Shown here piece after piece: positions 15,819 to 23,292 of a stretch of DNA of 64,000 nucleotides. Numbering within the stretch: position 1 is the stretch's first letter; each line of letters opens with the position of its first letter. Source of the DNA: Bog-756 sp963837805 (GTDB lineage Bacteria > Actinomycetota > Acidimicrobiia > Acidimicrobiales > RAAP-2); the NCBI GenBank assembly GCA_963837805.1, contig CAWIOU010000013.1, positions 151,094 to 215,093 of the forward strand, given 5' to 3'. The translations under genes and the position numbers were made by a program. The notes beneath the pieces were generated by a model, which ran no database searches, was not told the origin of the DNA, and worked only from the letters and a program-made list of their open reading frames with translations.

Positions 15819-16670
15819 TTAGCTACCTGAGTACTTCTTGTACCCCCCGGCGATCCACTCGGAAACGAGGCGCCCGTACTCGCCGGCGGCTTCTTCCCAC
15901 GCAAAGTGACCGGCGTTGAGTCGGTGGGCCACGCTATTCGGCATGGTGTCCGCCAGGAACTGGTTGTTCGACCACGGCACAAGGTCGTCGTGTTCCCCTG
16001 CGAGGATCAGAGTAGGAGTCTGAATCGACGGCAGAAATTCTTGCACCAGCTTGTTCTGCTCTGGGTAGTGCCGAACAAAGCGAGCGGATTCTGCGAACCG
16101 ACCCAAGTCGTAAGCGCTGACGTAGTCCTCGTGCACTTCAGGCTCGGTGGCTTGGGGTGCCGCGCTTTCGTCAGCCGCGCTGATGTTGACTCGAGCGTCG
16201 AGTTGACGCACGTCATCGAGACTGGGAGCTCCGATCACCGCTTCGAGGGCGCCTCCCGCCGCGATCGGAGTGCTGACCGCTCCACCTCCAATCGACAGGC
16301 TGGTGACCTTTTCCGGCGTCTTCGCGGCCAGGAAGAGGGCGGCCGCCGTTCCAACGTCGGGCCCGACTATGTGCGGCGCGCTCAGGTCCCACTCGTCGAT
16401 CAAGAGCGCCAGGAAATCTCCCATGGCGTCGGGTGCGATTAGACGCTCGGGCTGGTCGGAATGGCCGAATCCAGGCATGTCAAGCGCGACCACTCGGCCA
16501 ACAGCACTGATCTGACTCCAGACTCGCCGGTACGCCCAAAGGGTCTCTGGCCACGGCGCCAGCATGAGGATGACCGTGTCGGAGTCTGCTTTGGTGTCCG
16601 CATACCGGACCCGTGTCCCATCGCAGACCCGGAAGTAGGTAGCGATTTCAGAAGCCGTCTGATCAGCCAT
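15819..16670 (-). CDS. Alpha/beta hydrolase (epoxide hydrolase/haloalkane dehalogenase-like)
   Basis: 283 residues from the ATG at 16670. The nucleophile elbow reads VGPDVGTA, so the nucleophile is Asp rather than Ser, as in epoxide hydrolases and haloalkane dehalogenases. The acid and His lie in ILAGEHDDLVPW and LNAGHFAWEE. The oxyanion-hole loop MLAPWPETLW replaces the usual HGxP. The protein is probably cytoplasmic and the substrate is unknown. The frame continues 39 codons upstream without family character, and I place the start at MADQTAS. A second hydrolase gene lies directly upstream on the same strand. Confidence 0.87.
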   Translation of the reverse strand: MADQTASEIATYFRVCDGTRVRYADTKADSDTVILMLAPWPETLWAYRRVWSQISAVGRVVALDMPGFGHSDQPERLIAPDAMGDFLALLIDEWDLSAPHIVGPDVGTAAALFLAAKTPEKVTSLSIGGGAVSTPIAAGGALEAVIGAPSLDDVRQLDARVNISAADESAAPQATEPEVHEDYVSAYDLGRFAESARFVRHYPEQNKLVQEFLPSIQTPTLILAGEHDDLVPWSNNQFLADTMPNSVAHRLNAGHFAWEEAAGEYGRLVSEWIAGGYKKYSGS

Positions 16671-16828
16671 TGGTCTCCGTCCTGGGGCGCGGGTAGCGCA
16701 GCCGACGCGGATCTCGCGCCGTACTCCTGACCCATGACTTTGCCCAAAGCAACGGGCTTTGGCATCACTTGAATGTGCGATTCCCAATCACACATCTCGG
16801 CGATCGGATCGGCTGGCACGCACTCCCT

Positions 16829-17666
16829 CTAGGAATCTAAAAACTCACTCACGTCCGCCGCGAACTCGCTGTGATGCTGGAACAAGAACCCATGCGCTGC
16901 ATCGGGATAGATCTTGAGCCTGGCGTCGGGCAGCAGCCCCAGCGAGCAAGAGCGAGTAGCGAGGGAGAATCATCGGGTCGTTGTCGCCGTTGGCCACGAA
17001 CACGGGTACCTCGATCGCTTCGACCCGCTCGAGAAGGCTGTGATTCGGCAAACCCCACTCGCACACCGCGTCGTACTGGGCCAAGCGACACTCCCAGCTG
17101 GTCGGAATGTCGCGGTCCTCGGTACGGGCGTACATCCGGCCAAGCGCCTCCCCTCCTGCTTTCTTGCTCGCCTCCGAAGGCGAAAAGAAGACACTGACGT
17201 ATTCTTCGGGAGAGGTCTCCGGCTTGCCAACTGCGCCGATGACGTCGGTGGCCCAGCCGTGCATGTCGGGTCCGCCCTTCGGTGCCGACGAAGCAAGAAC
17301 CACTCGGTTGACCACCGAGGGACGAGTCAAGACGATCTCCTGAGCAACGAAACTCCCGATTGAGAAGCCGAGGAAATCGACTTGGTCGAGGTTCATGGCG
17401 TCGAGGAATCTCAGGGAACTCACCGCTGTCTCGGCGATCGTGTGAGCGACGTTCCCGTCTGACCCTGCGACACCCTGATAGTCGAACGTGAGCACCCGTC
17501 TGTTGGCAGCCAGATCATCGACCAGTGCAGGGTCCCAGTTGTCGAGATTGCCTCGAAAATGTTGGAACAGAACAACCGGACGCCCGTCGCCACCAGTGTC
17601 GCGATAGGCGAAGCCCAGGTCTCCCTCTGACTCCACTCGTAGGTTCGGCAGGTCGGCGTATGTCAT
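16829..17666 (-). pseudogene. Alpha/beta hydrolase, C-terminal frameshift removes catalytic His
   Basis: The open frame (16845-17666) encodes an alpha/beta hydrolase with nucleophile elbow GFSIGSFV and acid region VANGDNDPM. After PRYSLLLAG the frame changes. The other frame reads LLPDARLKIYPDAAHGFLFQ and stops at 16829, which supplies the missing catalytic His (DAAHGF). One indel near 16935 therefore separates the His from the rest. Corrected, the protein is about 278 residues. It sits between another hydrolase and an unassigned gene, all reverse strand, and probably belonged to one operon. Confidence 0.8.
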
Positions 17667-17711
17667 CTGATCGGCACTTTCTTTCGATGAGATTCAGCGT
17701 GGGAGTTGGCG

Positions 17712-18438
17712 CTATCGCTTTTCGAAGTCGACCTGATCGACGTCGATGGACACCATGAGCGGATCAGGGACGACGTTGTCCTGGCCGTCGCGGGCGAAGA
17801 TGCGATGGCTCGCGGGCACCATGATCCCCTCGACGTTCGAGTACCCCTCGAGGAGGTGCGCTCCAGCTGCGCCGCCGGCGATGTCGATCTCGTAGTCGAA
17901 GCGGCGAATGAGCCCGTCGTCGCTGATGTAGAGCGTCTGAACTCTGCTGTGGCCGACTGGACGTTCGGGCCAAGTCACTCGCAACCGGCGCCGACGCTCG
18001 CCCTTCTCGTCCCAGGGGTTGATCTCCTCGGTATCGAATCCGGGCAGCGCGTAGGTGAACGGCTGTGTCAGATACGTCCACATGGATGTCCCCACGAAGT
18101 AGACCATCTGCAGATTGGACCAGTGGGTCTCGAGCGTGTGACCGGCGAAGCTCTCACACGGAGATTCGAGTGACTCGTCCGGGCGGCCGTCCTTCTCTTC
18201 GATGATGACTTGGTCAGGGGTGTAGATGCTCCGCAGAAATTGGCGAAAGGAACGGCTCGTGGGACACCCGCTGCTCATGGAGATTCGCGGTGACGAAGAC
18301 GTCGGCCAGCTGCCCCGGATGCCCTTTGAGCGCCCACACCACACCGCCTTGGATCAGATGTGCGTGGACCTGTTCGAGTTGGTTCCAGCGATCGAGTCCT
18401 CCGTGTGCGTCTATGACTTCATCGAGCAGTCTCGCCAT
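17712..18438 (-). pseudogene. Conserved hypothetical protein, one frameshift
   Basis: The start MARLLDEVIDAHGGLDRW from 18438 reads in one frame to about 18240. The body (FLRSIYTPDQVIIEE to VSIDVDQVDFEKR) continues in another frame to 17712. Combined it is about 240 residues, soluble, with many beta strands and no signal peptide. The opening is typical of a widespread family without assigned activity, often annotated as hypothetical next to oxidoreductases. A single indel near 18235-18245 explains the break. It lies between the hydrolases and the aldo-keto reductase on the same strand. Confidence 0.7.
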
Positions 18439-18566
18439 GTTCCACCCCGTGCTTCGCGTGGTCCATCGGCGTAACCGCCGGTGGACTACTCAGCATGATC
18501 GGGACCGATGTCTGAGACATCACTTGAACGGGTGATTGCCAACTCGGATATGCAAATGCTTGAGGC

Positions 18567-19400
18567 TCACCACCACTTGTGCTCGAGCGCCACTCCGGGG
18601 AGCGAGCCTCCGTCGAGCTCATCGATCTCGGCCATCTCGGCATCCGAGAGCGAGAAGCCGAGGACGCCGACATTTTCGGCGATCCGCTCACGATGGACGG
18701 ACTTTGGCAGCACGACGAAGTCGTGCTGGAGGCCCCATCGGATCAGGACCTGCGACGTCGATCGTCCGACGCGGTCCGCAATCGCTTGCACCCTGGGGTT
18801 GGCCAGATGCCGTCCTGTGCCGAGTGGGCTGTAGGCCTCGATGGCCAGATTGCGGCGCCGGTTTTCCTCGACCAGCTCCTTGCGATAGCTGAAGGGATTG
18901 AGGTTGATCTGGTTGGCAACGGGTTGCGAGGTGGCGGCGGCAAGGACCTGCTCGAGCTCGTTTACGTCGAAATTCGACACGCCAATGGAGCGTGCATAGC
19001 CGAGGCTCTGCGCCCGCTCCATGCCGGGCCAGGCCCAGGTTGGTCCACCTTGGGGCCAATGCACCAGATAGAGGTCCACGTATTCAAGCCGCAAGCGCTG
19101 GAGGCTCGCCTCGATTTCACGGACCGGATCTTTTGCGCCTGGGTGGAACTTCGTCGTGATGAAGACCTGGTCGCGGTCCAGGCCGCTTTGGCGGAATCCT
19201 TCGCCGACGCTCTGTTCGTTGCCGTAGCCCTGGGCCGTGTCGATATGGCGATAGCCCAGCTCAAGTGCCCAACGGACGGCGTCCTTGGTCTGGGTGCCCT
19301 CGGGGGTCTGCCACACGCCTAAAGCGAGCGTTGGAATCTCGTATCCGTCAGCGAGCGTGTGCACCGGCACCGACTCTCCGAACCGAGACGCTGTCGTCAT
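18567..19400 (-). CDS. Aldo/keto reductase (2,5-diketo-D-gluconate reductase-like)
   Basis: 277 residues, an intact TIM-barrel AKR. The catalytic tetrad is visible: Asp and Tyr in HIDTAQGYGNEQSVG, Lys in FITTKFHP, and His in YLVHWPQGG. The NADPH-binding loop is VLPKSVHRERIAEN near residue 225. These enzymes reduce aldehydes and ketones such as methylglyoxal. GAGGAGCAAACG precedes the ATG. It is on the same strand as the thioredoxin-reductase-like gene 25 bp upstream, so the genes from the MFS transporter down may form one operon. Confidence 0.95.
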   Translation of the reverse strand: MTTASRFGESVPVHTLADGYEIPTLALGVWQTPEGTQTKDAVRWALELGYRHIDTAQGYGNEQSVGEGFRQSGLDRDQVFITTKFHPGAKDPVREIEASLQRLRLEYVDLYLVHWPQGGPTWAWPGMERAQSLGYARSIGVSNFDVNELEQVLAAATSQPVANQINLNPFSYRKELVEENRRRNLAIEAYSPLGTGRHLANPRVQAIADRVGRSTSQVLIRWGLQHDFVVLPKSVHRERIAENVGVLGFSLSDAEMAEIDELDGGSLPGVALEHKWW

Positions 19401-19425
19401 CGTTTGCTCCTCTCTCGATCCTTGC

Positions 19426-20679
19426 TCACGAAATGAACGCTAAGTGCTGGTGGACTGCTCTGACCGCGGCGGAACCCTCGCCGACGGCGGAGGCCACTCG
19501 CTTCACCGACTCCGAGCGGAGGTCACCGACGGCGAATAGTCCCGGGTGGCTGGTCTCGAATGGCAGTGGCCCTCGACCGAGCCCAGCCCAGGTCTCTCCG
19601 AGGAGGTCTTCGGTGAGGGCGGCATCGGTCAAAGCGAATCCTCGATCGTCGAGAGCTGCGCAACCCGAGAGCCAACTCGACGCCGGGTCCGCGCCGATGA
19701 AGGAGAACAACGCCTTGCATTCGAGCTCGCACTCGCCTTGTGCACCTCTCAGCTGAACGACCTCAAGGGACTCGTCACCGTCGAGGGCAACAACCACGGT
19801 GTTGTTCCGAACCGTGATCGCGGGATCTGCTTCGATTCGGTCGACCAGGTACTGCGACATGCTCTTGGTCAAATCGTCGCTGCGGATCACGACCGAGACC
19901 GGGCAGCTGTTCTGAGCGAGGTAGATAGCGGCTTGCCCCGCGGAGTTCCCTCCTCCGACGATCACCACCGGGGCGCCTCGGCACTGGCGCGCCTCCATGT
20001 CGGTAGCGGCGTAGTAGACGCCCCGTCCCTCGAAGTCCTCGAGGCGAGTGGCGTCGAGGCGTCGGTACGACGCACCTGTCGCCGCGACGACGGCTCTACC
20101 CGCCACCTCGGAACCGTCGCTCAGCTCGACGACCAGGTAGCCGCCGTTCTCTCGCAGCGACATCGCCGTGCACGGTGCCGTCAGGCGGGCTCCGAACTTC
20201 TGGGCCTGGATGACTGCACGCTGGGTCAGCTCTGCGCCCGAGATCCCCATCGGGAATCCGAGGTAGTTCTCGATCCGCGAGCTGGTGCCGGCCTGTCCTC
20301 CGGGAGCCGTGCTGTCGACGCCGAGTGTCTGGAGGCCCTCGGACGCGCCGTAGACGGCCGCCGCCAGCCCCGCCGGACCACCTCCGATCACGAGCAGGTC
20401 GAAGCACCGCTGAGGCAGGTTCTCGAGGGTGAGACCCAAGAAGCTCGAGAGTTCGCCGGGAGTCGGGTTGCGCAGGACGGATCCGGTCGCGATGACCACC
20501 GGCAAATCGCCGGCTCCGATGCCCGTCTCGCGCAAGAGGCCTTGGACCTGGGGATCGGAATCCGCGTCGAGCCACTCGTGGGGAACGCGGATGCGCGAGA
20601 GGAACTCTCGGACTCGGAGGGACTCGGGCGAGAATCTGGATCCGACCACTCGGATCGTCGGAGCCGCATTCTCGAGCAA
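19426..20679 (-). CDS. Thioredoxin-reductase-like FAD-dependent oxidoreductase (C-terminal part of a broken CNB fusion)
   Basis: 417 residues. A short thioredoxin-fold segment (IRVVGSRFSPESLRVREFL) is followed by a TrxR-type two-dinucleotide-fold domain: FAD motif VIGGGPAGLAAAVYGASEG near residue 97, NADPH motif VIVGGGNSAGQAA near 245, and FAD-closing GLFAVGDLRS near 383. The redox CxxC of TrxR is replaced (YYAATDMEARQC). In related proteins the same chain begins with a cyclic-nucleotide-binding domain. Here that domain is encoded just upstream (20740-21072) but in other frames, so the start at 20679 is artificial or a re-initiation. Confidence 0.85.
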   Translation of the reverse strand: MLENAAPTIRVVGSRFSPESLRVREFLSRIRVPHEWLDADSDPQVQGLLRETGIGAGDLPVVIATGSVLRNPTPGELSSFLGLTLENLPQRCFDLLVIGGGPAGLAAAVYGASEGLQTLGVDSTAPGGQAGTSSRIENYLGFPMGISGAELTQRAVIQAQKFGARLTAPCTAMSLRENGGYLVVELSDGSEVAGRAVVAATGASYRRLDATRLEDFEGRGVYYAATDMEARQCRGAPVVIVGGGNSAGQAAIYLAQNSCPVSVVIRSDDLTKSMSQYLVDRIEADPAITVRNNTVVVALDGDESLEVVQLRGAQGECELECKALFSFIGADPASSWLSGCAALDDRGFALTDAALTEDLLGETWAGLGRGPLPFETSHPGLFAVGDLRSESVKRVASAVGEGSAAVRAVHQHLAFIS

Positions 20680-20739
20680 GAGGGTCCGCCAGCGCGATGA
20701 ACGCAGCCAGAATGGTGTCGCCTAAGCGAGCGTGGTTGG

Positions 20740-21072
20740 TCATGATATGGCGGAGGCGTCGCGTGGTACGGCGATCACCTCGCCCGCCTTGGTGACCCGT
20801 GCAGAGACGAAGACCCGTAGGCCGGTGAGCATGTTGAGCTCACCGAGGAATCGGCCAGCGCCGTGGTGTCCCACGATACGATCGGCGCCGTCTACTCTCA
20901 CGATGATGTCGACCTCGGCGGAGATGACGACGAAGAAGTCGTAGCTGACGTCCCCCTCACGGTAGAGGTATTCCCCCTGGTGGACGTGGGGAGAAGTGCC
21001 TAACTCTCGAAAGAGGACGATGTCCGCCTCTCCGAGCTCCGCCGATGCTGGGCTCTCGCTGACGTCACTCAT
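20740..21072 (-). pseudogene. Cyclic-nucleotide-binding domain fragment (N-terminal part of CNB-TrxR protein)
   Basis: 110 residues with a cNMP-binding beta-roll (HQGEYLYREGDVSYDFFVVI, then GRFLGELNMLTG) ending abnormally after VPRDA. The continuation ARLGDTILAAFIA lies in a second frame and LLLENAAPTIRVVG in a third, where the downstream oxidoreductase frame begins. Two indels between about 20690 and 20755 thus split what should be one ~550-residue protein. The ATG overlaps the MFS stop by 4 bp, so the pair was translationally coupled. In this family the CNB domain probably gates the redox enzyme, which is inference. Confidence 0.75.
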
Positions 21073-22541
21073 GAAGCGGCTCCACCGGCGGGCGCAGCGC
21101 CCTTCGGCGTTGCTAGGTTCGCTCGGACTAAGACGGGCGCGGCCGCCACGATCCCGACCGCCGTTGCGATCCCGAAGATCAGGAGCGTGACCCGCGGGCT
21201 CACGTGTTCGAGCACCAAGGCCACGCCGATCACTGGGATGGACACACCGCCGTAGCCGGCGGTGTAGACGGTCGCTACTGCGCCCGCTCGATCGTCTGCG
21301 TTCGAGATGGAGATGACCGTCGCCAGACTGGCTCGAAACACGGCGCCGACGCCGATGCCTGCGATCACCCCGCTGACCAGGAACAAGGTGAGGCTGGGCG
21401 GAGATGTCCAGGCCGATATGACCAACAGGGTCAACCCAGCGAGAATGGGGCCAATCCCCAACCGGAAGAGCCGGTGTGGTGGCCATGCCGAGGTCAAGAA
21501 CTGGGTCACGGCGCCGGCGCCGAAGGTGAGGAACACGGTCAAGCCGATCAGCTCCGGCGACGAATCGTGAACCAGCTCAGCCAAGAAGGTGCCGGTCAAG
21601 GCCACGAAGAGCCCGCTCACCGCGAACCCCGTGAATGCGCCCGTGATGGAGGCAACGAAAGCGCCGCGCCCTGAAGCAGGAATCTTCAGGCGCTGAGGGG
21701 CATAGCGCGGCAGAGGACGCCGGGCGGGGTGGCCTTCGGGGGTGAAATACACGCCGGCTGTCGAGGCCACGATGGCCCAGAAGAAGACGATGTAGGGCAG
21801 CGTCAAGGCTTGCGAGGCGAAATGGGCGAGCAGCCCAGCGATGAGTGGGCCGAGGGCGAGTCCGCCTAAGTTGGCGATGACGGCCACGGTGCTGGCGCGG
21901 CGTGAACCAGCGGAATTGGGCTCCGCGTCGAGGTCGGTCAGATAGGCCGTCGCAGTAGCCACTGTCACCCCGATGGCCACACCTGTGAGCACACGTCCGA
22001 CGAGCAGGCCCGGCAATGACTTCCAGAACACGAAGATGGCCGATGCAGCTGCCCCGACTACGAGCGCGGGCACCAGGACGACCCGCCTGCCGTACCAGTC
22101 GGAGATGTGCCCCGCCAGCAGGAGACTCACGACGATGCCCACGGCGTAGACCGCATAGACGATCGTGATCGTGAGCGAAGAGAGATGATCACGATCGGCG
22201 TAGAGACCGTAGAGGGAACTCGGCGCCGTCGAGAAGGCCGATACACACAGAACCGAGGTGGCAACGACCCAGAAGCCGACTGGGCGCGACAGGCGCGGAG
22301 GCGGATCTGTCGCAGCGACGTCCAATCCGTTCAGCGACTCCGCTGCGTCCGACCGTGCCACCAAGTAAGAATCTGCGTTTCCGCGCGTCTCGTCATCGCA
22401 TGACCGAGTGATCCGAAGGCGCCAGGGCCCACTACCGGCGGCAGGAGAAATGAATCGCACGTTCGAGCGATGTGGCCTTGGGTCCGCGCACGCCACAGTG
22501 GTTGCCATGGCCCGCACCAGGCGCGAGGCGGACGGCTTCAC
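21069..22541 (-). CDS. MFS transporter
   Basis: 490 residues in the open frame with about 12 hydrophobic helices and the MFS motif A loop GHISDWYGRRVVLVP after helix 2. It is probably a proton-coupled drug or metabolite exporter; specificity is not readable. The first ~75 residues (Arg-rich, no helix) are unlike the family. Translation may begin further in, for example at the GTG at 22361, and I leave the longest frame. It ends 4 bp into the CNB gene, so it heads the reverse operon MFS-CNB/TrxR-AKR. It is divergent from an esterase gene. Confidence 0.85.
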   Translation of the reverse strand: MKPSASRLVRAMATTVACADPRPHRSNVRFISPAAGSGPWRLRITRSCDDETRGNADSYLVARSDAAESLNGLDVAATDPPPRLSRPVGFWVVATSVLCVSAFSTAPSSLYGLYADRDHLSSLTITIVYAVYAVGIVVSLLLAGHISDWYGRRVVLVPALVVGAAASAIFVFWKSLPGLLVGRVLTGVAIGVTVATATAYLTDLDAEPNSAGSRRASTVAVIANLGGLALGPLIAGLLAHFASQALTLPYIVFFWAIVASTAGVYFTPEGHPARRPLPRYAPQRLKIPASGRGAFVASITGAFTGFAVSGLFVALTGTFLAELVHDSSPELIGLTVFLTFGAGAVTQFLTSAWPPHRLFRLGIGPILAGLTLLVISAWTSPPSLTLFLVSGVIAGIGVGAVFRASLATVISISNADDRAGAVATVYTAGYGGVSIPVIGVALVLEHVSPRVTLLIFGIATAVGIVAAAPVLVRANLATPKGAAPAGGAAS

Positions 22542-22634
22542 GGTCTGCTACGCCGAGAGCATCGCCCGTGACACGAAATGTTTCTGGACGGAGCAGGGCC
22601 CCAGAGCGTCAACCAGGCCTCGATTGCCGACACC

Positions 22635-23276
22635 ATGACACACGTAATCGTGCTTCCTGGTGGCGGATACTCGGAGCATGCGGCCCACGAGGGCGAGCCG
22701 GTGGTCAAGTGGCTCAAGGGTCTCGGCCTCGAAGCCAGTGTGTTCCGCTACCCCCTACGCGTGCGACACCCTGTACCGCTGCACGCCCTCCAGGCGGAGA
22801 TTCGGAGGCTGCGACAAGATGGTGTCACCCGGGTGGGACTGATCGGGTTCTCGGCCGGGGGCCACCTTGCCGGTATGGCGGCGCTCGCGTCAGACGCTGG
22901 TGCGTATGAGCGCGTTGACTTCGCCGTGCTGGGCTATGCGATCACCTCTATGGAGACGGAGACCTACAGGCCGGCACGCCTGATCCTCCTAGGAGAGGAC
23001 GCCAGCCCCGAACTCCGCCACGCCACGTCCCTGGACGCCATGGTGACCCCGGCGTCGCCACCCTTCTTCATCTGGCATACCGCCGAGGACGCGTACGTCC
23101 CCCCGGAACACACCTACCGGCTCGCACGGGTTCTCTCTGCCGACCACATCCCCCATACCGTCCACGTCTTCGCTCACGGCCCTCACAGTCTGGGCCTCGC
23201 CCAAGGCAGCGGGGAGCCCGAGACGTGGACCGCTTTCGCGGCATCGTGGATCGCCGAGCAGAGCAACCAGCGGTGA
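22635..23276 (+). CDS. Alpha/beta hydrolase, acetyl-esterase/xylanase-esterase type
   Basis: 213 residues from the ATG at 22635. The oxyanion-hole motif is HVIVLPGGGYSEHAAHEG, close to the HGGG of the BD-FAE/Axe group. The nucleophile elbow is GFSAGGHLAG, acid region WHTAEDAYVP, and His in FAHGPHSLGL. The triad is complete. No signal peptide is seen, so a cytoplasmic esterase is likely. The frame is open 19 codons upstream but lacks support. Its 3' end is 17 bp from the convergent regulator gene. Confidence 0.9.
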   Translation: MTHVIVLPGGGYSEHAAHEGEPVVKWLKGLGLEASVFRYPLRVRHPVPLHALQAEIRRLRQDGVTRVGLIGFSAGGHLAGMAALASDAGAYERVDFAVLGYAITSMETETYRPARLILLGEDASPELRHATSLDAMVTPASPPFFIWHTAEDAYVPPEHTYRLARVLSADHIPHTVHVFAHGPHSLGLAQGSGEPETWTAFAASWIAEQSNQR

Positions 23277-23292
23277 GTGGAGGGGGTTGGTC

